A stretch of 64,000 nt of DNA from NCBI RefSeq assembly GCF_039532605.1, contig NZ_BAAARY010000006.1, positions 105,702-169,701 on the forward strand, in the 5' to 3' direction. Numbering within the stretch: the stretch's first letter is position 1; each line of letters opens with the position of its first letter. Both the position numbers and the translations under genes were made by a program. The DNA comes from Pilimelia columellifera. GTDB taxonomy: Bacteria > Actinomycetota > Actinomycetes > Mycobacteriales > Micromonosporaceae. Shown piece after piece: positions 7,219 to 15,689 of the stretch. The notes beneath the pieces are model-generated. The model was not told the origin of the DNA. It saw nothing but the letters and a program-made list of their open reading frames with translations, and did no database searches.

Positions 7219-9678
7219 GTGAGCAGCGATGTTCTCCTGGTGTTCGCGGCTCTCTTCGCCGCGACCGTCTTCGGTCACGCGCTCCGGACCTACCTACGCA
7301 CCCGTGACCCGATGCACCGGCTGTTGGCCCTCATCTTCGCGCCGACGGCGGCGTTCGCGGTGGTCCTCGCGCTGAGACTGGCCGGCTTCGCCCCGCCGTC
7401 GGTGGTCGGCGGGGCGCTGACCGCGATGTACCTGTTCCGGCCGTACTTCACCCTCCGCCTGGCCGGCGCCGTGCGTCCGGGCCCGCGCTGGCGGGCGCAT
7501 GCCGCGTTGGCGGTCGCCGTCGCTCTCGCGGGACCGGCCCTGCTGCTGCCGCGTCCGTACCCGCCGTGGTTCGGCCTGATGCTCACGCTCAACGTCGTGC
7601 TGGTGGAGGCGTTGGCGGCTCGGGCGTTCCTGGCCGAGAGCAGGCGCCGCACCGGCACGTCGGCGGTGCGGCTCCAGCTGGCCGCCTGGGCCAGCTACCT
7701 CACCGCCGGCATCACGATAGCCGCCGCGTCCGGCCGTGCGGCGGGGTGGACCGTGGACGACCGCTACACCACGCTGGCGGCGCTCCGGCCGGCCGGTGAG
7801 CTGGTCGTGGCCCTGTACGCGTTGCTCATGCTCCTCGCCTCGGTCGGGTACCTGCTGGCGTTCGTCCCCCCGCTGGCGGTGCGGCGGATCTGGTCGGCCA
7901 ACGCGATCCACGCTGTCGGCGCCCGGGTCCTGGACGCCTCGGCGACGGAATCGCCCGAGCACGTCTGGCAGCGGTATGTCGACGTTGTACGCGACATGAC
8001 CAGCGCCGACGGCGTCACCCTGGTGCTGTCCGATCCGTCGGGCCGGCTCCTCCACGCCGCGTGCGCCGGCGGCATCGACTGCGACGGCCCCGGCGACGGG
8101 CGGGTCGTGGACCTGGTCGCGCTCATGGACGAGCACCAGCCGGTCGACCTCGGCTCCCGGGGGGCGCGCCGGCTTCCGCTGGCCGCCCACTATGCCGAGC
8201 GGGTCGGGCCGGCGCTGCTCACCGCGACCCGCCTGCCGGCCAGCCTGGGCCCAGGGGCGCTGCTGGTCGCCAATCGCCATCGGAGCCTGTTCGGCGAGGA
8301 CGATGTCCGGTTGCTGGCGGATCTCGCGCCGCAGGCCAAGGTGCTCGCCGACCGCAGCGCGGTGCTGGCCGCCCGGGAGAGGGCGCTCGACGAGCGCGGA
8401 CAGGCCCTGACCGAGCAGCGGCGGCTGGCCGAGGAACTGGCGGCGTCCGTTCATGCCCTCACCGCCGCCAACAATGCCAAGAGCGACTTCCTCGCGGCGA
8501 TGAGCCACGAGCTGCGCACACCCCTGAACGCGATCATCGGCTTCTCCGACCTGCTCAAGTCGGAGCTGGCCGGTGACACCACCCACGGCCAGTGGGTGGG
8601 CCACATCTACAGCAGCGGCCGGCATCTGCTGGTCCTCATCAACGAGCTGCTCGACATCGCCAAGGTAGAGTCCGGCCGTTTCGATCTGGATCGGCGCTGG
8701 ACGCCGCTGGACCAGGCCGTCACCGAGCTGGTGACCGCGATGCGTCCGCTGTTCGACCAACGTCGGTTGACGGTCGAAGTGCGGGTGCCGGCCCTGCGGG
8801 CATTGGTGGACCCGTTGCGGTTCCGCCAGATTCTGGAAAACCTGCTGTCCAATGCGGTCAAGTGCACCGGAGCGGGCGGCGCGGTCACCGTCGAGGCCGA
8901 GGCGCTCGGCATCGACCTCAAAGTCCGGGTGATCGACACCGGGGTAGGGATCGCGCCGGCCGACCTCGACCGGGTCTTTGACGAGTTCACCCAGGTCGGG
9001 GACCATTCGCGCCGCTGCGGCGGCACTGGCCTGGGGTTGGCGCTGGTCCGGCGGATCGCGCGGGCCCACGGCGGAGACATCACAGTGCGGTCTGTCGTGG
9101 GCGAGGGCGCCACCTTCACCGTCGTCCTACCGGGCGTCTTCGACCACACCGCCCCGGACGGCGACGCCACCGACGGCGACGGCGGCCGGCCGCCGATGCC
9201 TCCGGTCCTGGTCCAGGAGCAGGTGGACGTGGCCGGGGTGGCCAGCTCCGCGACCGCCCGGGGCCGGATTCTCGTCGTCGACGACGACCCACGCGCCGCC
9301 GAGGTCGTCTCCACCCAACTGCACGCCGGCGGCTACCAGGTCTTCCTCGCCGACACCGGGGAAGGCGGCCTCGAGGCGGCGCTGGGTATCCGGCCCGATG
9401 CCGCCTTGCTCGACGTTCAGCTGCCCGGGATCAGCGGATGGGAGACGCTGCGTCGGTGGCGCGCGGACCCGGGCCTGGCCGCGGTGCCCGTGGTCATGCT
9501 GACGGTCAGCGACGAGATCCACATCGGGGTGGAGCTTGGCGCGTCCGACCATCTCGTCAAGCCGGTCAGTCAGGAGCGTCTGCTGGAGGTCATCGACCGG
9601 CTGGTGGCCCGGCCCGCCCCGCCGCGTGACCTGGCCGAGTCATCGCCGGCACGGTCAGGCGCCGCGGACCCGGTGTAA
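7219..9678 (+). CDS. Hybrid sensor histidine kinase with C-terminal receiver
   Basis: An 819-aa membrane sensor. Residues 1 to about 225 hold roughly seven hydrophobic segments; a GAF-like domain follows (about 235-390), then a coiled linker, HisKA with phospho-acceptor His430 in SHELRTPLN, HATPase_c (N-box ENLLSNAVK, G-box DTGVGIAP), an acidic linker and a receiver domain with Asp732 in LLDVQLPG. It can autophosphorylate and pass phosphate to its own receiver; no partner regulator or phosphotransfer protein is adjacent. The start GTG 7219 has GGCAGGTGA upstream. It overlaps the end of the convergent downstream gene by 24 bp. The signal sensed is unknown. Confidence 0.92.
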   Translation: MSSDVLLVFAALFAATVFGHALRTYLRTRDPMHRLLALIFAPTAAFAVVLALRLAGFAPPSVVGGALTAMYLFRPYFTLRLAGAVRPGPRWRAHAALAVAVALAGPALLLPRPYPPWFGLMLTLNVVLVEALAARAFLAESRRRTGTSAVRLQLAAWASYLTAGITIAAASGRAAGWTVDDRYTTLAALRPAGELVVALYALLMLLASVGYLLAFVPPLAVRRIWSANAIHAVGARVLDASATESPEHVWQRYVDVVRDMTSADGVTLVLSDPSGRLLHAACAGGIDCDGPGDGRVVDLVALMDEHQPVDLGSRGARRLPLAAHYAERVGPALLTATRLPASLGPGALLVANRHRSLFGEDDVRLLADLAPQAKVLADRSAVLAARERALDERGQALTEQRRLAEELAASVHALTAANNAKSDFLAAMSHELRTPLNAIIGFSDLLKSELAGDTTHGQWVGHIYSSGRHLLVLINELLDIAKVESGRFDLDRRWTPLDQAVTELVTAMRPLFDQRRLTVEVRVPALRALVDPLRFRQILENLLSNAVKCTGAGGAVTVEAEALGIDLKVRVIDTGVGIAPADLDRVFDEFTQVGDHSRRCGGTGLGLALVRRIARAHGGDITVRSVVGEGATFTVVLPGVFDHTAPDGDATDGDGGRPPMPPVLVQEQVDVAGVASSATARGRILVVDDDPRAAEVVSTQLHAGGYQVFLADTGEGGLEAALGIRPDAALLDVQLPGISGWETLRRWRADPGLAAVPVVMLTVSDEIHIGVELGASDHLVKPVSQERLLEVIDRLVARPAPPRDLAESSPARSGAADPV

Positions 9679-10182
9679 CCGGAACGGCTTACGGGTGGGC
9701 CGCGCGGCCGGCGTGGGTCGGGGCGCCTCGCTCCCGGACCCACGCGGCAGCTCGGCGCCGGTGGCCGCGGCGCCGGTCGGGCTGAGCCGGAAGATTGCGC
9801 ATTCCCGAGCCCAGCGGCCGACCAGCTGGTCGGCCGGGCCGCTGACGTTGAGTCGCTTGGCTGCCAGCTGCGGCGCCGCCACGGCCCACCCGGGGTCGTC
9901 GGGACCGATCCGCGACGCCGACGCCGTCCAGGTGACGATCTGACCCCCGTGGTCGCCTCGCAGCGTCACCTGGGCCGCGACGCCGTCGGCGAGGCCGGGC
10001 AGTCGCTGCTCGCCAGGCCCGCAGACGACATGCAGCACGCCGTCGACGCCCAGGCACCAGGCCGCGGTGGCCGGCGCCCCCGCCACCGTGATCCACGCGA
10101 TCGACGCCTTCCGCAGCGCCTCCTCGACCACCGCGGTGGCGTCCGGTCGGGCCTGCTGATGCGGCTGGGTGGGCTCGGTCAT
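9655..10182 (-). CDS. Conserved hypothetical, possible FMN-binding split-barrel protein
   Basis: A 175-aa protein. The central part (TAVVEEALRKASIAWITV, VLHVVCGPGEQRLPGL, QVTLRGDHGG, ECAIFRLSPTG) resembles the pyridoxamine-phosphate-oxidase-like split barrel in length and strand pattern, but I see no decisive motif. A basic, proline-rich tail follows. Start is ATG 10182; a longer reading frame upstream crosses the HAD gene and is rejected. It is 38 bp downstream of that HAD gene on the same strand and overlaps the kinase gene tail to tail. Treat as hypothetical. Confidence 0.65.
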   Translation of the reverse strand: MTEPTQPHQQARPDATAVVEEALRKASIAWITVAGAPATAAWCLGVDGVLHVVCGPGEQRLPGLADGVAAQVTLRGDHGGQIVTWTASASRIGPDDPGWAVAAPQLAAKRLNVSGPADQLVGRWARECAIFRLSPTGAAATGAELPRGSGSEAPRPTPAARPTRKPFRLHRVRGA

Positions 10183-10220
10183 CAGATCATTCTGCCACCG
10201 ATCGGGCCGGCCCCGGCAGC

Positions 10221-10928
10221 TCAGGCAGGCGCCGGCAGCCGCGCGGCGCCCGACGCCATCGGCAGCACCTCGGACAGGGCGTTCACCGACGGCCCGTCGA
10301 ACTGCTCGTCGGCGTCGAAGACCAGATGCCCGGCCAGGTCGGGCGCCGTGAGCCGGACCGCCCGCATACCCACCGCCGCCGCTCCGGTGAGCTCCCGACT
10401 GCCGCCGTCGCCGACGTAGAGGCATTCCTGCGGCCGCACGCCAAGGCGACGGCACGCGGTCAGGTACATCTCCGGGTCGGGTTTGCAGCAGCCGACCTCG
10501 ACCGAGAAGATCCCGGCGTCCAGCAGACGCGCGATCGGCAGCGACGGCAGGAACGCCGGCAGCTCGTGCCCGCAGTCGCTGACGACCGCGGTGCGTAGCC
10601 CGCCCGACCGCAGCGCGAGCAGCGTCGGCAACGCGTCGGGCCGTAGCCGGGTGTCCGCGGCGACGGCGCCGATCCGGGCCGCCGCGGCCCGCCGCAGCCG
10701 GGCCGCGGCGGGGCGGACGCCCTGCTCGGAGCAGAGCCAACGCAGCGACGTGACCGCGTCGCCCCGGGCCCCGCTGGCCCGCTCCCGGAACGACCGGTCG
10801 AGCGTCGTCCGCATGGTTGACGGGTCGCAGCCGAGGGCGCGGGCGATCCGGTCGTGGCGTGGTCCACGCTGGATGGCCTGAGTGAGGGTGCCGAAGAAGT
10901 CGAACAGCACCGCCCGGATTGCGGGCAT
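10221..10928 (-). CDS. HAD superfamily hydrolase (subfamily IA)
   Basis: A 235-aa haloacid-dehalogenase-like hydrolase, probably a phosphatase. Motif I is FDFFGTLTQ (nucleophile Asp10), motif II is the Ser of VVSDCG (about 120), motif III the Lys of CCKPDPEM and motif IV GDGGSRE. An alpha-helical cap lies between motifs I and II. The second acidic residue of the phosphatase-type DxD is replaced by Phe, as in many dehalogenase-like and sugar-phosphatase members, so the substrate class is open. It lies upstream of the hypothetical gene on the same strand. Confidence 0.87.
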   Translation of the reverse strand: MPAIRAVLFDFFGTLTQAIQRGPRHDRIARALGCDPSTMRTTLDRSFRERASGARGDAVTSLRWLCSEQGVRPAAARLRRAAAARIGAVAADTRLRPDALPTLLALRSGGLRTAVVSDCGHELPAFLPSLPIARLLDAGIFSVEVGCCKPDPEMYLTACRRLGVRPQECLYVGDGGSRELTGAAAVGMRAVRLTAPDLAGHLVFDADEQFDGPSVNALSEVLPMASGAARLPAPA

Positions 10929-11061
10929 GGTGGATCAGCCTCCGAAGTCGGAAAGGCGGGCAGCGGTCGCATGAGGAAACCACGTCGGCATCCAATGTGC
11001 GCGCTGAGGCCCCGTCGGAGGGTTGCCCGGCGGCCCGGGACGGTATCAGGCCGCCCCTGGC

Positions 11062-11721
11062 TCAGCCGTCAGCTCCGAACACCGCGAACATCGCGTCGTA
11101 GTCGCCGCTGTACGTCGAGCCGCCACTGCTCGTGCTCGACACGACGAGGAGGCCGATGATCGCGAGCGTCGCCAGGACGCCGAGCGCGGCGGCGATCCAG
11201 CCCACGATGATGGCCGCCTTGGCCACGCCGGCGCCGTCCTCGCCGCGTTCCTGGATCTGTCGACTGGAGACGTGGCCGAGAATCGCTCCGACGGCGCCGA
11301 GGAGCCCGCCGACGCCGGAGCAGCTCAGCGCTATCACGCCGGTCGCCGAGACGATGAGCGCCGCGATGGCCATGCTGTTGTTCGGGCGTGGTGGATATTG
11401 CGGCAGGTACCCGTACGGGGCGGCCCCACCGGGGTAGCCGGGCGGGCCGTACGGCGACGGCTGGCCGTATGGAGCGGACGGCTGAGCGTACGGCGACGGC
11501 TGGCCGTACGGGCCCTGCGGCGGGTGGCTCGGGTCGGCGTACGGACCTTGTTGGGCGTACGGGTCTGGCACGGCCGGACCGGCCGAGGCGGAGTCGCCCG
11601 GGGCCGGCATGGAGGCGTCCGGGTAGGCGGCCGTCGGCGGCCATGGCGGCGACGCTGGCGGGCCAGGCAACGCCCCGGGCTCCGGCTGGTCCCACCCCGT
11701 GGGCTTGTCGGGCTGGCTCAT
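11062..11721 (-). CDS. DUF4190 membrane protein with Pro/Gly/Tyr-rich N-terminus
   Basis: A 219-aa protein. Residues 1 to about 112 are low-complexity, with repeated PYG, QPSPY and GPP units, and are likely disordered and cytoplasmic. Two membrane segments follow in the DUF4190 domain (about 115-150 and 168-195), separated by a short charged loop (SSRQIQERGEDGAG). Many actinobacteria have several paralogues; a second small protein of similar design is encoded at 22316-22648. Function is unknown. Confidence 0.82.
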   Translation of the reverse strand: MSQPDKPTGWDQPEPGALPGPPASPPWPPTAAYPDASMPAPGDSASAGPAVPDPYAQQGPYADPSHPPQGPYGQPSPYAQPSAPYGQPSPYGPPGYPGGAAPYGYLPQYPPRPNNSMAIAALIVSATGVIALSCSGVGGLLGAVGAILGHVSSRQIQERGEDGAGVAKAAIIVGWIAAALGVLATLAIIGLLVVSSTSSGGSTYSGDYDAMFAVFGADG

Positions 11722-11868
11722 CGCGTAGGTCTCCGATCGGGAGGAATGTCGGCAAGCCTAGTCAACGGGTGGCTGATGACACGTCGTCCACGGGGCCGGT
11801 GTCAGCTACCCGACCGGGATTCGCTGTTGGCGTTGCCGCTGTCCTGTCGACCGGGCAGGATTCTCGGC

Positions 11869-12705
11869 ATGGCTACTGACCGGACCCCCGTGACCCCTTC
11901 CGTCGTCTCCAGCCCTGCCTCGGACGACGCGCCCGGGGGCCGCTCACCCGATCGGTTGGACGGTCGGGTCGCCCTGGTCACCGGGGCCGGCAGCGCTGAG
12001 GGCATCGGGTACGCCACCGCCCACCGGCTCCGTGCGCTCGGGGCGAGCGTGGCGATCGTGTCGACGACGCGGCGGATCCACGACCGCGCTGGCGAGCTGG
12101 GCGTCACGGGTTTCGTCGCCGACCTCACCGACGAGGCAGAGGTGGGGGCCCTGGCCGACGCGGTGGCCGACCAGCTCGGCCCGGTCGAGGTCGTCGTCAA
12201 CAACGCTGGCCTGGCCAGCAAGGCCAGCCCTGAGGTGCTGCGGCCGGTGGCTCAGCTCACCTACGACGAGTGGCGTGCCGAGATCGACCGTAACCTCAGC
12301 ACGGCGTTCCTGGTCAGCCGGGCCTTCATTCCCGGCATGGCCGAGCTGGGGTGGGGCCGGATCGTGAATCTCGCGGCCACGGCCGGCCCGATCAACGCGC
12401 TGCCGGCTGAGGCGGGCTACGCCGCGGCCAAGGCCGGGGTGGTCGGCCTGACCCGCGCGCTGGCGATGGAGCTGGTCCCGGACGGCATCACCGTGAACGC
12501 GGTCGCGCCGGGCATCATCCACACTTCGTCGTCGACGCTGGTCGAGCTGAAGCAGGGGTTCGGCACTCCGATGGGGCGCCCGGGCACTCCGGAGGAGGTC
12601 GCCGCGGCGATCGGGTTCCTCTGCACGCCCGCGGCCTCCTACATCACCGGTCAGATGCTGGTGGTGGACGGCGGCAACAGCGTCGCCGAGGCGTCGTTCC
12701 GCTAG
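11869..12705 (+). CDS. Short-chain dehydrogenase/reductase with altered catalytic Ser
   Basis: A 278-aa classical SDR, similar to 3-oxoacyl-ACP reductase FabG. The cofactor motif is TGAGSAEGIGYA and the NNAG motif is present. Tyr184 and Lys188 form the YxxxK pair. At the usual Ser position the protein reads NLAATAG: Ala170 sits where Ser is expected relative to the glycine, and Thr171 is 13 residues before Tyr184. Thr171 may replace the serine. About 35 extra N-terminal residues precede the Rossmann fold. Start is ATG 11869 with GGCAGGA upstream; the frame extends far upstream through the DUF4190 region but that is a shadow. Substrate unknown. Confidence 0.87.
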   Translation: MATDRTPVTPSVVSSPASDDAPGGRSPDRLDGRVALVTGAGSAEGIGYATAHRLRALGASVAIVSTTRRIHDRAGELGVTGFVADLTDEAEVGALADAVADQLGPVEVVVNNAGLASKASPEVLRPVAQLTYDEWRAEIDRNLSTAFLVSRAFIPGMAELGWGRIVNLAATAGPINALPAEAGYAAAKAGVVGLTRALAMELVPDGITVNAVAPGIIHTSSSTLVELKQGFGTPMGRPGTPEEVAAAIGFLCTPAASYITGQMLVVDGGNSVAEASFR

Positions 12706-12728
12706 CCGGCCGCGGCGCCCGCCGGCCG

Positions 12729-13532
12729 TCAGGCCGGTGTGGTTTCCTCGCTGTCCGCGGCCCGTTGCCTGGGGATGGCGTCGACGATCGGCCGCGCCAG
12801 GGCGGCGTGCAGTCGGCGGAGACCGGCGTCCGAGCCGATGCTGTCCCGTTCGGCTGGGTGGGTGGCGTAGTGCCGTAGCGCCACCGCCAGGAAGGTCGGA
12901 TCGACCCACAACCAACTGAGCGGGACGACGCCGGCCCGGCTGTCGGCTGCCAGCGGGAGCCGGCGCGTGCGCAGTCCGCTGGCCCAGGACAGGTCGATGT
13001 CATCCCAGGCGATGACCCGTTCCCTGGCTGCCAGCGCCGGCCGCAGCACCACGCCGTCCGGGGTCAGGGCGACCTGCGGCCCGCGCGTCGTCATCCATGC
13101 CACGAGGCCGGCGAGGGGGGCCATCAGGGCGAGCAGCCCGAGCCAGGTTCCGGGGCCGGTGGTGAGCCCGTCGCCGTCTGGCGTGAACGGGAGCACGCCG
13201 ACGCCGACGGACAGGTACCCGAGCGCCAGGACCGCCACCCATGGTGTCGGGAGGACGATGAAGCCCGGGCCGGCGCTCCAGCCGCCCGGCCACGGACCGG
13301 GCGCCAACGCGAACGTCGACGGCGGGGGCTCGCCGCGCAGCCTGCCGGCCATCAGCCCTACCGGGATCGACGCCGCCAAGAGCGTCGCCCCGACCAGGCC
13401 GGACACTCCGAGCCATCCGGGCAGGTCCCAGGTGAGCGGGCGCAGCCACAGCTCGACGAGCAGCCGCAGCGCGACCGCCGCGACCGCCAGCGCGCTGCCA
13501 GCCGCCCAGAGCAGCGCCCAGTGGCGCAGCAT
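12729..13532 (-). CDS. Membrane protein of unknown function
   Basis: About 267 aa from the ATG at 13532. Four hydrophobic segments are seen (RHWALLWAAGSALAVAAV, LGVSGLVGATLLAASIP, WVAVLALGYLSVGVGV, LGLLALMAPLAGLVAWM), then a soluble C-terminal part whose start (ALTPDGVVLRPALAARERVIAWDDID) resembles the beta-strands of bacterial PH-like domains. The start is uncertain: a GTG at 13661 with AGGGG 7 nt before it would add 43 Arg/His-rich residues whose codons are less GC-rich at third positions, so I prefer 13532. It converges on the SDR gene. No family recognised. Confidence 0.62.
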   Translation of the reverse strand: MLRHWALLWAAGSALAVAAVALRLLVELWLRPLTWDLPGWLGVSGLVGATLLAASIPVGLMAGRLRGEPPPSTFALAPGPWPGGWSAGPGFIVLPTPWVAVLALGYLSVGVGVLPFTPDGDGLTTGPGTWLGLLALMAPLAGLVAWMTTRGPQVALTPDGVVLRPALAARERVIAWDDIDLSWASGLRTRRLPLAADSRAGVVPLSWLWVDPTFLAVALRHYATHPAERDSIGSDAGLRRLHAALARPIVDAIPRQRAADSEETTPA

Positions 13533-13708
13533 CGTCACCGGGTCACGCAGCGGGGAGGCCGCGTGCCGGTTCTGTTGGTGGTGTGAGCTTGCCGTAGGCA
13601 CGCCATGACGGTACGTCGGCAGTGACCCCGAACGGAATGGCCGGTTGGCTCGCCCTGACACCCGTACGCCCCTGTTTGTGCTCAGGCGCTGAGCCGGGCC
13701 GCTGCGGG

Positions 13709-14068
13709 TCAGCTCTTGGCGGCGATGCGGCTGCGCACATCCTCCATGTCCAGCTCACGGACCTGGGCGATGAGGGATTCGAGGGCTGACTCGGGCAGCG
13801 CCCCGGCCTGGGAGAAGACGACGACCCCGTCCCGGACAGCCATGATCGTCGGAATCGACCGGATGTTGAACTTGCCCGCCAGCGCCTGCTCCGCCTCGGT
13901 GTCGACCTTGCCGAAGACGATGTCCCCGTGCGCCTCCGCTGCCTTCTCGTAGATCGGGGCGAAGCGCAGGCACGGCCCACACCAGCCAGCCCAGAAGTCG
14001 ACCAGGACGATGCCGCCCCGACCAGTGATCTCGTCAAAGTTGCCTGCGGTCAACTCCACGGTGGCCAT
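13709..14068 (-). CDS. trxA: Thioredoxin
   Basis: A 119-aa cytosolic thioredoxin with the active site WCGPC (Cys30, Cys33), the cis-proline region IRSIPT and the expected length plus a short C-terminal tail. GGAGA lies 7 nt upstream of the ATG. It reduces disulfides in target proteins, normally with thioredoxin reductase, which is not encoded here. It is divergent from a DCC-type thiol protein gene 136 bp away, so two redox proteins share an intergenic region. Confidence 0.93.
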   Translation of the reverse strand: MATVELTAGNFDEITGRGGIVLVDFWAGWCGPCLRFAPIYEKAAEAHGDIVFGKVDTEAEQALAGKFNIRSIPTIMAVRDGVVVFSQAGALPESALESLIAQVRELDMEDVRSRIAAKS

Positions 14069-14204
14069 GATTGTCTCCGTTCCCAGGCGGCGGGCCGTCC
14101 GGTGACGCGCCGTGTCCAGCAGAACGGTACCCAGGTTGTGGGCATTCCCTCGGTGTGATCAGCCTCAACTGTCCTTCGGGCTACCCGAGGCGCAGGATGG
14201 TCGT

Positions 14205-14621
14205 ATGGACCCCACTTCCGCCCGTGACGTGCTCGTGTACGACGGCGACTGCGGCTTCTGTCAGTGGCTCACCGACCGGGCGTCGCGCTGGGTGCGCCCG
14301 GTGGCGGATTTCACCCCGTGGCAGCGCGCGGACCTGGAGCGGCTGGGCCTGACCGCGGACGAGTGCGTCGAGGCGGTGCGTTGGGTCGGCCGGGATGGAC
14401 GCGTCGCCGCGGGTCCGGTGGCGGTGGCGCGGGCGTTGCGGGGCGCCACCGGACCCGCGGGCTGGGCGTTCCGGGCGCTGGGCTGGCTGTTGGAGCGACG
14501 GATGGTGCTGCCGGTCGCCTGGCCGGTGTACCGGTGGGTGGCGAACCGGCGGCATCTCATGCCCGGTGGCACGGCAGCCTGCGCGTTGCCGCCGCCTCCG
14601 CAGGGTCCGTCGACCGGCTGA
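14205..14621 (+). CDS. DCC family (DUF393) thiol-disulfide protein
   Basis: A 138-aa protein with the diagnostic N-terminal motif YDGDCGFC (Cys16, Cys19), giving the DxDCxxC signature of the DUF393 family, and conserved downstream features (ALGWLLERRMV, YRWVANRRHLM). The family is thioredoxin-like by fold prediction, with unproven function. Start is ATG 14205; the frame is open upstream but the motif normally lies within about 20 residues of the N-terminus. It is divergent from thioredoxin. Confidence 0.86.
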   Translation: MDPTSARDVLVYDGDCGFCQWLTDRASRWVRPVADFTPWQRADLERLGLTADECVEAVRWVGRDGRVAAGPVAVARALRGATGPAGWAFRALGWLLERRMVLPVAWPVYRWVANRRHLMPGGTAACALPPPPQGPSTG

Positions 14622-14662
14622 CCGACCCCGAGCGGCGTTCGGCAGGTCCATCAGGTTAACCC

Positions 14663-14742
14663 GTGAGTAACTCACCGTTATCGATTGAAGCGGCTCGGTT
14701 GAAGAATGCTCACGGTTTGATAACCGTATGTCAATCCATTGA
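14663..14742. promoter_or_regulatory. Cluster of three perfect inverted repeats, operator candidates
   Basis: GTGAG-TAA-CTCAC at 14663-14675, ACGGTT-TGAT-AACCGT at 14712-14727 and TCAAT-CC-ATTGA at 14731-14742. GTTATC at 14678-14683 also mirrors GATAAC at 14719-14724. The density within 80 AT-rich bp suggests protein binding. No regulator is assigned, and the nearest gene start is over 200 bp downstream. Confidence 0.4.
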
Positions 14743-14945
14743 TCTGTCTATTGGCCCCGGCCTGCGGCTGGGGCAGACTCATCTGCATCAGAGCGTGGGC
14801 GGCGGGTGCCGGGGAGGGCCCCGCCGCTCATTGCGTCCGTCGAACATTTGACGGGTGATTCCCACTTCTGGCGCCGGGTGAATCCCGGCCTCGGCGGCCG
14901 TCCGATCGGTGCGATGTCGCATGTCGGTGACCGGGTGGCTGTCGG

Positions 14946-14951
14946 TACCGT
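14946..14951 (+). promoter_or_regulatory. -10 box TACCGT of leaderless SPOUT methyltransferase gene
   Basis: TACCGT 8 nt before the GTG at 14960, with no ribosome-binding site. It supports 14960 over the upstream in-frame starts. Confidence 0.45.
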
Positions 14952-14959
14952 CATCGCCC

Positions 14960-15637
14960 GTGACCCAGCACCGCGTCGACGACCCGGCCCGCCGCGACCA
15001 CCCCGACGACCGGACCGGGACGGAGCGTCGCGTCGGCGTCGGCCCCTGGCCCGGCCCGTGGCCCGTGGATTCCCGCTACGATCCGGACCTCCTCGCCGCG
15101 GGCGACCGGCGCAACGTCGTGGACCGCTACCGCTACTGGCGCCTTGAGGCGATCGTGGCCGACCTGGACGCCCGGCGGCACGAGTTCCACGTCGGGATCG
15201 AGAACTGGCAGCACGACATGAACATCGGCACCATCGTGCGCGCCGCCAACGCGTTCCTGGCCGCCGAGGTGCACATCGTGGGCCGGCGCCGTTGGAACCG
15301 GCGCGGCGCCATGGTCACCGACCGGTACCAGCACGTCCGACACCACCCCGAGATTGCCGATCTGACCGCCTGGGCCGCTGCGGCGGGGTTGGCCGTCGTC
15401 GGGATCGACAACCTGCCGGGGGCCAACCCGCTGGAGCGGGTGACGCTGCCGCGGCGGTGCCTGCTGCTGTTCGGCCAGGAAGGGCCCGGCCTGTCCGAGG
15501 CGGCCCGACAGGGGTGCGACGAGGTGTTCTCGATCGCCCAGTACGGCTCGACCCGTTCGATCAACGCCGGTGTGGCCGGCGGCATCGCCATGCATGCGTG
15601 GATTCGCGCCCACGCTGCTCCGCCGGGGGCCGAATAA
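14960..15637 (+). CDS. TrmH/SpoU family RNA 2'-O-methyltransferase
   Basis: A 225-aa SPOUT methyltransferase that probably modifies the ribose 2'-O of a tRNA or rRNA nucleotide. The C-terminal trefoil-knot motifs are clear: NIGTIVRAANAF (motif 1), LLLFGQEGPGLSE (motif 2) and YGSTRSINAGVAGGIAMH (motif 3). The N-terminal 50 residues are Arg/Pro/Asp-rich and probably flexible. GTG 14960 is chosen from the -10 spacing; alternatives upstream at 14909 and 14921 would add a low-complexity stretch. The target RNA cannot be told from sequence. Confidence 0.87.
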   Translation: MTQHRVDDPARRDHPDDRTGTERRVGVGPWPGPWPVDSRYDPDLLAAGDRRNVVDRYRYWRLEAIVADLDARRHEFHVGIENWQHDMNIGTIVRAANAFLAAEVHIVGRRRWNRRGAMVTDRYQHVRHHPEIADLTAWAAAAGLAVVGIDNLPGANPLERVTLPRRCLLLFGQEGPGLSEAARQGCDEVFSIAQYGSTRSINAGVAGGIAMHAWIRAHAAPPGAE

Positions 15638-15689
15638 GCTGGTTCCGCTTGACGTGGCCACCCCGACGCCGCACCGTGAGGTGGTGGCG

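Larger units (their letters stand above)
14622..14959 (+). other. 338-bp intergenic region with AT-rich palindrome cluster
   Basis: No convincing gene. Positions 14655-14755 are markedly less GC-rich than the surroundings and hold three perfect short palindromes (listed separately). Around 14873-14889 is a GCCGGG/CCCGGC hairpin with the loop TGAAT. The downstream gene appears to have its own leaderless promoter at 14946. Confidence 0.6.

Noticed and set aside
14860..14910. GGGTGAATCCCGGC segment resembling part of a c-di-AMP (ydaO) riboswitch
   Set aside because: Only one short element fits; the other conserved blocks (GGGTAGGG, GTCAGCTAAC-type) are missing, and the hairpin is explained by GCCGGG/CCCGGC.
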